A stretch of DNA of 64,000 nucleotides, taken from contig CM114271.1 in the NCBI GenBank assembly GCA_050084515.1, positions 9,610,001-9,674,000 of the forward strand, read 5' to 3'. This document shows positions 21,773 to 31,918 of the stretch, one piece after another. Position 1 is the stretch's first letter. The number at the start of each line of letters is the position of its first letter. Source of the stretch: Blasia pusilla. Taxonomy: Eukaryota; Marchantiophyta; Marchantiopsida; Blasiales. Position numbers and translations under genes: made by a program. The notes beneath the pieces were generated by a model. It ran no database searches and was not told the origin of the DNA. It saw nothing but the letters and a program-made list of their open reading frames with translations.

Positions 21773-24700
21773 TCACACTTCTTTGAGGGACAGAATTTGT
21801 TGGTGGATTCCTACTCCTACCTCGGACTCTCTTAAAACTACCAGCAACACATAGTACATGTGCTTACAAGGGAAATACCTTTTGCCACTTGTCTCTCTTT
21901 GGACAAAGTCATCACATGAACATGTGGGAAAGCAACATATGTGCACCACATACATCCCTGTGACACTTGAATTTACAGTGTTGTTCCTGACCCAATACAT
22001 CCTTCCTATTCCATTGCCACTCAAGACATCTTTCGTGGCGATGATCTCCATTTTTGCCTCCCGATCTAATGCAATTTGCTTTGCTCTCTCCACCGTTGGC
22101 CTACACATTCTGTTTCTCTTCACCCCATTTCTAGACTCAAACAGAAATAATGGACTGAGATCATCCACCTTCTCCGGGTACATGTTGACATCAATCTTGG
22201 GTTGAATACGAAATGCGAAGGTCTCTGTAATGCGAACATGCTCCGAACTTCCTCCGTCTACGAGTCTGAAACCGGCACTTGTAAGATTGTCCACTTTGTC
22301 TTGAGTACAGGTCGTACCTGCGGCGATGGGCCAAATCGTGGGGGTATTCCCCGGAGCTCCAATGGCAGCCAGATAAGACTTTCGGAAAGCGCAAGATTCA
22401 TTTGGGCAAAAGAAGTACTTCAATTGATCCCCGGTCCTTGTGAAATGATCAAAGGTTTTGAGTCCCCAAAACCCAGGCAGTGGTCATCTAATCCTTGTAT
22501 AGTTCTTATTTAGGAAAGTGCCGCATGCTCTCCTAATGCCATCTGATCCTGCCGTGCAGGTAAGTCCACGTCCTGGGTTGCTCCGAGATATATGCCACCG
22601 TTTTAGGTTGCAATCCACCTCCATTACCGGAATCCCATATTGTTGAACCACCCTAGTGATAGGATGTTGCGAACTTCCAGCAATGGAGGGCTTTTGAAAT
22701 AAAACATTCAGTGATTTTGGAGAAGTAACTCCATCACGGATTTGGGACGGGTCCGGGGTCCCCGAATACCTGGGCGGCGTAATTTCCTCATCCAAATCAA
22801 TCATCGGATTTGTTCCTCGATGTTTCCTCTTCACCTGCTTGAAGTCAAGATACTTATCTGGTCTCCACGAGTCTCGCTCGGACTGCTCTACCACCATCTG
22901 TATGGGACGTCTTGAAACCCGCCCACGAATATCCCCACCAATGTGTAAGTCTTGCTCGAGTGGAGTTCGAGCTACGCACTGGTTGAAGGCTTCCACATAC
23001 ATTTTTTCATCACCAGATCTCACAGCCGCCCTCACATAGAGCTCGTAGATCGACGGCCCCTTTCCTTTTGTTATGCCTTTTGTGAGGAAGATATGGGATG
23101 CTGCAGACTCTAGCATTGCTCTTGCCTGGTCTTGTTGGCATGCCTCCACAAGTGAAATTTGTTGGCATGCTTGTGACGACCTCCAAGAGGAATGAACACT
23201 TTCTACTCCACTTGTGTTGGGGCAGAGGGTATTTTCATGAACGTTCAATCCCTGCAACGACGGCAAAGTTAGAAGGGAACGAAAATAACTCAGGAGTCAA
23301 AAAAATAAGCGACATGTCGGAACCAGACGGGTTGCAGGCCCGAGATACCCCATGAACGACTCTGCGACCCGTCAGGTCCAGACGTGTTGTAACCTTAAAC
23401 CCGCCTACTGCAACCCGTCGGAACCAGACGGGTTGCAAGGCCGAGGCATCCCATGAACAAATCCTGTGACCCATCGGGTCCCAACGGGTTGCACACTCGG
23501 GTTGCACGAAAAATCTGGATGCAACCTGTCGGTTTCCGTCGGGTTGCACACTCGGGCAACTCGTCGCATCCGAGAGCTTGCTTGGTTTCTTCAGTTTGAA
23601 ATCCCTATAGTTCCCACGCTTCTCACCCTGAGCTACAACTTTACAAACAATTCTCAGCGTGAGCTTGACAAGACAAAATAGTGAACTCACATGCCGCATG
23701 AAGTTTCCCCATTGTCTCATACATACAGTCCACCAACTCAACCAAGAGCACAACTCTTTGTACTTCCCCTCAATCGCATGCTTCCTCCACCACCCATGAA
23801 GTTCTTCCTGACATTCCATGGCCTGCTTCAAGGTTTTGCTGTCCTTGCAGCGTTGGAGTAGAGTGACATGCTCTGTCCTCTTATTCTCCTTGATGCAAGA
23901 TTTGGAGTACCGGGTCTGTTGTTGCCAATGGAAAGCATCCGACCTTTCCCTCTCCGGTTGAACCTCTCCACCCCAGAACACTTCCCGGATAGCAATCCAC
24001 CTAGGTTGTGCATTGTCTGCCATGAACCCATAAATTTCCGGAGGTGGCCTTTTGTTTTCCTTCACCACCTCCAATAAGAGTAACCAGCACATCTTCAAAC
24101 TGCCAACGTCTTCTCCTTTACTTCACAGACAAATATAGTTTTGAGGCCCTTCTCCACATGGTCATAAACATGAGCACCCATCGTCAACCATCCGTTTAGC
24201 ACTCTGTAGCAAATATCAAAGCTTACCCAGCTGCCGTAAAGATTTTCCCCTTCCCCTCATTCGATCTATAAGATCGAGGCCACTCGACGGACCTGGGGTT
24301 GACATTTTGAAGACATAGGCCCTGGATCCCTCGCCTCCTTGGCCCATGAACTGCCATATTTGAATGAATGGAAATCTAGAGTTGGCCTTGATTCTGGCAA
24401 TGGCATCCATTTCGGCCGTCTTTCCATCCAGAACTCGTATTTGGCGCAGCAAATTCTGGAAGCATTCAGGATCAGCGAGAAATGTGAGATTTTCCCAGAA
24501 ATGTTTCTCCTCAGCCGCCGTGATCTTGCCCTGTCCACGGATTCCAAGCGATTGTTCGCAAATTTGTGATGCCGTTGTGAGCTTGATCACTCCGGGCTTT
24601 GAACCCGGAGAGTTTCTGTAGACCTTGGCAACTTTCTTCGTCACATCCTCCTTGTCTCTGAATTGCATCGGTCACAGGATGAGTGTGGGAGCCAACATGA

Positions 24701-25695
24701 ACTGCTTGCCATGTGTACTCTGACGTGGAGCCCAAGTCGTGGACAATGAAAAATATGTATGCAGGACATGCTCCAAAGTAGAAGGGCAATGCCTGACAAT
24801 GAGGACATCGATGGCCTCCCGGCGGTATGGTGTCACCGACCTCATATGGAGTTTCTGCATTCTTGGGGGGGAATTGCGACGTATTGACTCGCCCGTTGCA
24901 CTCTAGATACGGGCATGCTGGACTTCTACACTCCAAGGTTCCGACGCATTGGCAGCGGGAGACAATCCAAGGACCATCTGGAATTGAAGCACTAGTCCGT
25001 TGAAGCCTGCACCATTGATGACAATGAGACTTTATGTCCATACCCTTCAGGCGTCCTCCATCTTTCTTTTGAGCAGGAGCAGCAAGTGGAGGCAACTCAA
25101 AAATGCAAATACCATCGTACGTGGGCGGCAGCTTGTCGACAAGAATGTGCTTGAACATTTTCAAGGCCAGAGACGAAAGCAAACTATTGCCTGATACTCG
25201 CAAGAGGAATGAATAGGCGGATAGAGGGCTCGGTTGGTGTCCGACAGATCCACTGAGGTTGATAACATCCGGAATCTCTTCAGGAAGAACAACATTAATA
25301 CGAGCATGTGAAGTTGGAGTCGAAGCCGGATCTGCAGAGCTTGGAGTTGCAAACGTAGAGCTCGGAGCACTAGGAAATTCTAGACCGTCTACTTGGGAAA
25401 CAAAAGAATTCAGGGGCAGGTCGTAAACTCTGTATTGACCATTTGCTAGAGGTAGGAGATTCCATACGTTACGGTCTGAGGTCACTGGCTGGACCGTCTC
25501 ACCTATTATGTCTTCCGTACCGTCCACCCTAACATCTTTGGATACAAAGATGGTTCCAATTTGGAGAAGAAATCGAACAAAGAGAAAATTTTCATCCACT
25601 GCTATGAAAGACTCACGAGCTTGGGGTTGAATGATTTCTGATTGAGGAAGGGCCGCGAGATGAGTGCCACAAGTGAGCTTAACATAATTATCCAT
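21773..25695 (-). pseudogene. MULE B transposase with SWIM zinc finger, spliced, broken
   Basis: Exon 1 (25695 to about 24690) holds a Cys/His-rich region (SRCQCVGTLECRSPACPYLE; HRCPHCQALPFYFGAC) and VHVGSHTHPV, which resembles the HxH end of GCM/WRKY-like zinc fingers in MULE transposases. Next come LGIRGQGKITAAEE and AYVFKMSTPGPSSG, then VSFDICYRVLNGW. A DDE-like core shows IYGFMADNAQPRWIAIREVF (Asp near 24015) and, after an intron, NTSGVESVHSSW, whose Glu (near 23203) fits the third catalytic residue. The last exon (22423-21773) ends with CSCDDFVQRETSG...PCKHMYYVL, a CxCxnCxH SWIM finger, a usual MULE C-terminal module. An intron at about 23690-23245 contains palindromes. A frameshift near 24110 and others inactivate it. 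Confidence 0.75.
23305..23580. repeat. Palindrome array in MULE B transposase intron
   Basis: About six units such as CAACCCGTCGGAACCAGACG plus GGTTG lie between the exon ending RQWGNFMRH and the exon starting GLNVHENTLCPN. The central bases are AACCA or TCCA rather than ACT, so this intron has its own sub-family. Confidence 0.8.
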
Positions 25696-25924
25696 TCCCA
25701 GAAATTTCGTACGGGAGGAGGGTGAGAATGAGAAAAAGAATGAGAATTTTTAATTTATAGTGAATAGGAAAACAAATACTCATGATAGATTTTTACTGAC
25801 AAGATGAATTCGGTAGGTGACATTGTCTGACACAATGGATCCAATTCTGTTGCAACACATTCAATTCTGTTGCAATGTGTTACCGGATTTGGGAAGCAGA
25901 GACGTGAGTTGCGAAGCACACTTC

Positions 25925-26545
25925 ATTTTGTTGGAACCCGTCGAAGTCCTGGTAACTCAACAATTAACCCAAGCTAAGCAAAGACTGCAACCCGTCGGCT
26001 TCGGATGGGTTGCACGCTTCTGCCTTACCTTCAAACGCAAACATGGTCAAAGCTGGCAACCCGTCGCTCTCCGACGAGTTTGCTCGGATACCGCTCCTTC
26101 TTGCCCGAAGATTCCGGAGGCGTGCAAACCGTCTGTTCCCGATGAGTTCCACGGGTGCTGCACCTATTTGCCCAAAGACGGCGAGGTGTGCAACCCGTCG
26201 CCCTCCGACGGGTTGCACAAGGGCCTCGCCTTGTGGTGCTTACATGAAGGAAGCGTGCAACCTGTCAGACTCCGACGAGTTGCGTGGGAAACCCGCGTTG
26301 TTAACCCTTGACGAGGGAAGCGTGCAACCCAACGGTCTCCGACGGATTGCGCGGGTACGTCCCGTTCTTGTCCGAAGACGCTGGAGGCGCGGAACATGTC
26401 GGTCTCCGACGGGTTGCGCGGGTACCTCGCGTTCTTGTCTGAAGACGGCGAAGGCGCTCAACGCGTCGGTCTCCGACGGGTTGCTCGCGCACGTGGCAAC
26501 GTACCCAGGACGGCGGAGGCGCGCAACGGACTCCGACAGGTTGCC
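25925..26545. repeat. Palindrome array between the two MULE B genes
   Basis: At least eight units with arms CAACCCGTCGG / CCGACGGGTTG, mostly with central TCT or CCT, lie in a direct repeat of about 70 bp that also contains GGAAGCGTG and GGTACCTCGCG. The array begins about 230 bp from the transposase start and ends about 90 bp before the right-arm TATA box. Confidence 0.9.
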
Positions 26546-26578
26546 ACTTTTTCACGTCCGGACTTCCATAACCTCCGG

Positions 26579-26642
26579 CACGTCACCATCGAAAGGACGA
26601 CGGGACCCAACGGTCAGCCCAACGGCTAGAAAAGTATAAATA
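26579..26642 (+). promoter_or_regulatory. MULE B right-arm core promoter
   Basis: CACGTC at 26579 and TATAAATA at 26635-26642, spacing 56 bp as in copies A and C, followed by the shared start-site region TTTCCGGTTTCTCATTTTGCG. Confidence 0.7.
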
Positions 26643-26911
26643 GGGCAGAAATCGCTCATTTCCGGTTTCTCATTTTGCGATCTCCATTGCTCTCTCCCCG
26701 TGAGTTGATCGATACCAGGGGCGTTTCACACGGCGAGTCATCGCGAGTCGATCGAGGGAACAGAGCGAGGCGATTCGCCGAACGAGGCGAGCGGTTTGTG
26801 AACGATCGCGAGACGATTCGAGCTACCCATCAAGGCGACTCATCTCGACATCAGCAAGGCGACTGATCAAGCGATTCATCGTGGACACAGGTGGAGGCAT
26901 TTCCGGAAAAA

Positions 26912-28084
26912 ATGACGAGGAAAAAATCACAAGCAAAGAAGTCCGGGAGCTTCACTCCGAAGTCCATTAGGATTCCTGCGTCTGCATCTCCAGGGCCTCG
27001 TTCGGCAAATGAAATTAGGCAGCAGGAAATCGAGGAGCGGGAAAGGGAAGCGAAGATGCACAACGAAGAGCTTCTTGCGAGACGTGTTCAGGAAGCGCTC
27101 GATAGATAGAACGCAGAGGCTAAGATGTCGCAGGCCTTGAAGAAAAGGATCGCCGACGAAAAGAGAGAAAAGAAGCGTCTGGACGCGTCGGTGAGGAGAG
27201 CAGAATTGGCTAAAGCGAGGAGGGAAAAAGCGATAGCCATTGACGACAGCCGAAAGTGTTGAGATGCGGGAAATTTCCCTGATGAAGTCTGGGGACACAA
27301 TCAACATAGCGGAAACGCCAGAAGTTCAAATCACGGACGACGAGGTCATGAGGACCGCCAGCGTGGAGATGGTGGACATTGCCGAAGAAGCCAGAGAGCG
27401 GTCATTCTCGTCTCCAAGCCCGGCGGAAGACATTGACCTCTATCGAATCGACGAGTTCCCAATTGATTTGCCAGCTTCTGTCTCAGACAAGTTGGCTGGT
27501 CAAGAAACCGACCCAATTTTCGAGCGGGTAAGAGAGGATCTGGGTTTTTTGAATTATGTGAATTGCAATTCATTGGGAATTCAGTGTAGCTTATTGATCT
27601 TGTCCCAGTTCTGACAGGTGGTAAATCAGATGGCACTCATGGAGGGCCACAATGCCCCGAGGATTCCACTCTGCCGATTGCAGACAATGGTATACGTCAG
27701 CAAAATTCAGTCCAACGAGGACATCACGAAGCTTAAAAAATCGGCGGCAATAGCATCCTACGTCGACAACTTTCCTCCCTTCTATGTTCAGCCATACGAC
27801 AAGCACGGAACCCAAGCCTTGGTTAAGGAGGAGGACTTGGATAAGCTCGACACATTCTAGAGGATGAGAGACCAGGATTTTAGAAGGCAAGTAGAGGGCA
27901 CGGAATTCAGCTGGATGAGGAATCTGTATTTCTTCATCTGGGATGGAAATCACATGTTCATGGCGTGGACCAAGTTTGCAGAGGAGCGGCCCAACTCCTT
28001 GGAGGCACATTTTTGCGTGAAGGCAGTGGTCCTCCATTCCCTCATCACATGGCGACGGTGGAGATGGCAACGCATGCCATAAAC
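26912..28084 (+). pseudogene. MULE B right-arm gene, exons 1-2: coiled coil and ParB-like domain
   Basis: Exon 1 starts MTRKKSQAKKSGSFTPKS and encodes a charged coiled coil and acidic region; a TAG at 27107-27109 replaces Gln and a deletion near 27246 shifts the frame. Donor GT is at 27528, acceptor AG at 27616-27617. Exon 2 encodes RIPLCRLQTMVYVSKIQSNE, KLKKSAAIASYVDNFPPFYV and, near the end, NLYFFIWDGNHMFMAWTKF. This order, an R-x-IPL strand, a helix, P-x-x-V and the signature [DG]GNHR, is that of ParB/sulfiredoxin-like domains (copy D keeps DGNHRFMAW). ParB domains bind palindromic DNA and use CTP, and are often fused to amino-methyltransferases in bacteria and phages. A TAG at 27858-27860 replaces Trp. 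The exon ends near 28084 before a palindrome-filled intron. Confidence 0.65.
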
Positions 28085-28094
28085 ATGTGAGTAT

Positions 28095-28860
28095 CTTCTT
28101 GCTGCAAACCGTTAGACTCCGACAAGTTGTTTGGGTCGGCACTATTGTTGGGATGCTTTTGGCCAAACGCAACTCGTCGGACTCCGAAGAGTTGCTCGAT
28201 TGATGAATGGGTTAGGTTTTTTTTTTCCAAAAGCAACTCGTCGGACTCCGACGAGTTGCTCGACTCGACGCTTTTTCATGATGTTTTTTGAAGAAAGCAA
28301 CTCGTCGGACTCTGACGAGTTGTGCGACTGACCACAGGTTTAATAAGTTTTTGGCCCAAAGCAACCCGTCGGAGTCCGACGGGTTGCTCGACTCGCCGCC
28401 TTTTCATGATGTTTTTTGAAGAAAGCAACTCGTCAGACTCTGACGAGTTGTTCGACTGACCGTAGGTTTAGTATGTTTTTTGCCCAAAGCAACCCGTCGG
28501 AGTCCAACGGGTTGCTTGACTCGAAACTATTTTTGGCCAAAATCAACTCGTCGGAGTCCGACGGGTTGCATTCGGAAGTTGGTTTAGCAAATTTTGCGTC
28601 AAATTGCAAGTTTCCATTCAATTGCGCAACCTGTCGGACTCCGACGGGTTGCTATGTTCACGTTAGTATGTTCAATTGCACAACCCGTCAGAGTCCGACG
28701 GGTTGAAACCAGGCATTAGCAAATCTGAATGCAACCCGTCGGACTCCGACGGGTTGCATCATTTAGCTCGTTTCTAGAATCCGACCTTGAGCTGTGACGA
28801 CCCGTCGGAGTCCGACAGGTTGCAGGAATCCATGTAACTTACAAATTTTTTGACGGGTTG
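28095..28860. repeat. Palindrome array in MULE B right-arm intron
   Basis: About eleven units. Exact 25-bp palindromes are at 28234-28258 (arm CAACTCGTCGGA) and 28732-28756 (arm CAACCCGTCGGA). The two arm versions differ by one base that is changed on both arms, so symmetry is kept. Spacers share TTTTTGGCC(A/C)AAAGC and TTCATGATGTTTTTTGAAG. The array fills the intron between donor near 28085 and acceptor AG at 28874-28875. Confidence 0.9.
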
Positions 28861-28875
28861 AGTTTGGATGTGCAG

Positions 28876-30900
28876 GATTGTGTCGGAGGGGAATGTCACC
28901 CACCAATAGATCCAGGACTGCGATCAGGTGAAGAAGGTGCTTACGACGCACCCGAGAGAGTACAAGGGGTTCTTGGGCGACGCCCTGGTAAATCAGATGC
29001 TTGCAAAGGGTGCTCAGATAAAAAAGAAAACTTGGGCAAATAAGTTTATTTCCCAAGATGCAGCCATAACCATCCTTTGCTGGTCGAAGATATAGGCCAC
29101 GAAGAAGAGCGCTGCAGTGGAGTTGGAGTGGAGGGAGAAAGTATCTGGGTCTGAGCGCGCGAAATTCATCCAAGCTACAGTATTTGCAGCCACGAAATAC
29201 ACGGCGAGCAAGATGCAGCGATACATGAGCATTCTCAACCCCGAACTTGGTTCGGAGTTTTACAAGGAGCTGAAGGCGATTATCAAGTGCCAACGGAAAA
29301 GGGATGAAGATCCGCAAGGTCGGATTGGGGAGAAAGTGTCCCTGGATCGCGTGCATCGGTTTGCGTTGTCCAGCATAAGCGAGTTTAGGAGGATCCGACT
29401 GATGAAAATCACTCTCAAGGGCACAGAGGCCCAGAAGTGGGCGGCACACCATCCTCCGAGTGTGTCCGATCCAGTGATCTCCCACTGGCTACGCGAATGG
29501 TCATTCTGGGACGCGTTGCGGGTTATCGGGAAGTCTGTGCTAGACGGTCTGCAAGCGGAGCTGAAAAGATTACAGCCCATTCCGGATGAAGCAAACCTGG
29601 AAAGTTCTGTAGATTTCGAGGTTTGGCTCGACAACATTTGGGACAAGACAATAAAAAACCCAGGATTCAAGACAATGTTCAAGGTTTGCGTCCTCCCTCA
29701 GGCAGAGCTTGACGAAGAAATGGAGGGGAACAAACGGGATCAAGCAAAGAAGAAGCGAGATCTACAGGACCAGATGGCCGATTCCGTTCGAGTAAAAGCT
29801 GCCAAACGGATGGTCTTCAGGTACCTCGTCCAGTGTAAGAATACAGGTACATGGGGAAAATTACCGGCAGCCTTGAAATTGTGGGCTTCGCCGCCTGATG
29901 GAGAGACATTCTCCATATACGACATGGAGATGGGGCAGCACATGTTTGATTGGGAGGTGGAGAATTGCCCCATTTGGCTTGACTTCAACGACCCTGAAGA
30001 CATCATCGATAAGGATTTACGAGTTCTTCATGATGCAATGGCCTCAGGACAAGACGACATCCCCAATTTTGTGCAGCCTGAAGACTTCTTCGGAGGAGAT
30101 GCAGAAGAGCAAGCCCACAAGACAGCTGAGTTGGCTTCCAAGGTCCACATAGCCAAAGACAAATCCACTGCGGGTCTCAAAGGCAAGGCGAGGGGAGGGA
30201 AAAATTCCAAGGACGAGTCTTCCCAAAGAGAGGCTGAAGATTCAAGGCCAGAGGCGGAATCGTCTGGGCGAGCGGGGAGAGAGGGTCGAACCAGGTCCTT
30301 GGCGAAAAAAACCCCACCAGTCTGAGGTCATAGAGACACCGACAAGCTGTCCGCAGACTCGGGAGAAGCGGAAGCGAGAGGTGCCAGGGTTGTCCCAAGG
30401 AGAATACAGTCCATCATCCTTGGGAAGACACAGACAAACAACGACCCGGACAAGTGTCCTCCTTCATTCACTCCTTTCTTGGATGAGTGAAAAGCTTCGA
30501 TTCTCAAGCGTCCACACCAGCCATCGATAAATTGACAACGCTGGGACGGAAGCTCCAACGAAACGGGCACGCTGCCTCGACGGTGAATGGAGTGGTCGAA
30601 GAGGTTGCGGTGGATCTCTTGATCGCTGATCTGCCCTTGAGGTTGCGACTGTGGGGCGAGAATCCGTCGTACGGGGTACCTGAGTGGAATGTGCCGCTCT
30701 CTTATGACCAAATCGCGCTATTGTTCTCCTTTGCAGATGCCTATCTGAGTGACAGGGGTTGATTCTTGGTGTTGATAGGAGGGAGCGAGGACGAGCTCTT
30801 CAACCTCCAGTGCGTCAAGAGGTCGCTAAAGTGGAGGACAGTGGAATCGTGGATCATAAAAAACGAGTATCCACTCCGATCCGTGACAAGTCAGATTCGG
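28876..30900 (+). pseudogene. MULE B right-arm gene, exon 3: helical middle and methyltransferase-like motif IV region
   Basis: The exon starts RIVSEGNVTHQ after acceptor AG 28874-28875. TAG stops occur where copies C and D have Trp (HHWIQD) and D has Gln (KIQAAKK). The 402-residue open part (29117-30325) is alpha-helical and rich in Lys, Arg and Glu, with FERRIRLMKI-type and WLREWSFWDAL blocks conserved in C and D; I recognise no family. After frameshifts, 30487-30900 encodes VAVDLLIADLPLRLRLWGEN, PLSYDQIALLFSFADAYLSD and a beta strand FLVLIGG. This is the layout of motif IV of Rossmann-fold methyltransferases, with ADLP where active amino-methyltransferases have DPP[YWF]. A donor GTAAGG follows at 30901. 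Confidence 0.55.
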
Positions 30901-30954
30901 GTAAGGCTCAATGAGTGTTAATTTCAGATAGTATATCTCCGTTGTTCTTGTCCG

Positions 30955-31265
30955 TGAGCAACCCGTCGCTTTCCGACGGGTTGCATCTTTCCTAGAAACA
31001 CAGGGAAAACCGTGGTGTACCTGCAACCCGTCGGAACCAGACGGGTTGCACTTGCTTTTGGTTTTTCCCTGTGTTTCCGGAAAGCTGCAACCCGTCAGCG
31101 ACGGTTTCTCGGCCGAGCATGGGTCGCTCTAGGCCAAACAACCCGCCGCCTTCCGACAAAGTTGCTCACGGACAAAAACAACGGAGAGCCCGACGGGTTG
31201 TTTTGTCCCTGACCAACCTGTCGGAAGGCGACGGGTTGGTCAGGGACAAAACAACCCGATGGTTA
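30955..31265. repeat. Palindrome array in a second MULE B right-arm intron
   Basis: Units with arms CAACCCGTCGCTTTCCGAC plus GGGTTG at 30959-30984 and CAACCCGTCGGAACCAGACG plus GGTTG at 31023-31047, with more divergent units to 31255. The array lies between the motif IV exon and the last exon. Confidence 0.8.
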
Positions 31266-31375
31266 GCCAAAGTTAGTAATTGAAAAAGTTCTCTAGGGTC
31301 AAGCCGACTTCTTTGGTGACGTGTTGCACATTATGCCAAGTTTCTGACATTGTTTCCAACGTGCTTCTTTCTGAG

Positions 31376-31918
31376 ATGGACCGCTCCCACGTACGCTTCG
31401 CCGTTCGCCCGAGCACAATTTCCAGGTGTTCAAGATCCAGGATCTTGTGGATCCATGCTCAGATGGATACAACTTAGATAGTTTGTATAATTCCCCCCCG
31501 GGAATTTACATGCAAGATAGTACCCCACTTCTAGGAGGAAGGGAAAAATTGCCAGCCTTGATGCAAACGCTCATCGAGCTCTGCTCAAGGCGGGGTGACT
31601 TGGTGTTCGGCTTAGTGGGACTTTCACGGGCAAGTATCAAAGGCGCCTGGTAGAGTGGCAGGAACATTCTCTGCCTCGAGGGAAGGCAAGAACTGTTTGA
31701 CCTTTGCAAGGAGGCAAAGGCAGAATACAAAAGGCTCATTGGGGCGTACAACTCTCCACCGAATCCGAGAGCTCCGGTTCCAGACCCACCATTGGTAGTG
31801 ACTCCATCGTCACTTCCAACGATTCCAAAAATCGGGAGGGCAAGGCCGAAAGTAATTTTTGCAAGAGCTCTCGGACGATGACGAGTGAGTTCAAAGAACT
31901 CAACGACCCAGCTTGACT
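31376..31918 (+). pseudogene. MULE B right-arm gene, last coding exon: methyltransferase-like C-terminal part
   Basis: The frame reads VFKIQDLVDPCSDGYNLDSL, YNSPPGIYMQ, then LPALMQTLIELCSRRGDLVF, GLVGLSRASIKGAW, a TAG (31651-31653; Gln in D), and SGRNILCLEGRQELFDLC. In beta-class N6A/N4C methyltransferases the C-terminal half has helix-LIxxxSxPGDxVLDPFxGSGTT-xxA-xxxGRxxxGxE; the match here (RGDLVFxLVGLSRAS-GAW-SGRNILCLE) is clear in layout, but the FxGxG loop reads LVGLS. Copy D reads DLVFDLVGLSRASIRGAWQS. A basic, Pro-rich tail follows. I infer a methyltransferase-derived domain, perhaps catalytically inactive. Confidence 0.55.

Noticed and set aside
21858-22205. Open frames on the plus strand over the transposase
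   Set aside because: They are antisense shadows of the SWIM exon, which has recognisable motifs and a counterpart family.
28095-28860. Regular direct repeats that resemble a CRISPR array
   Set aside because: Units are full palindromes with unequal, often mutually similar spacers, lie in spliced transposon genes of a eukaryote, and no cas gene is present.
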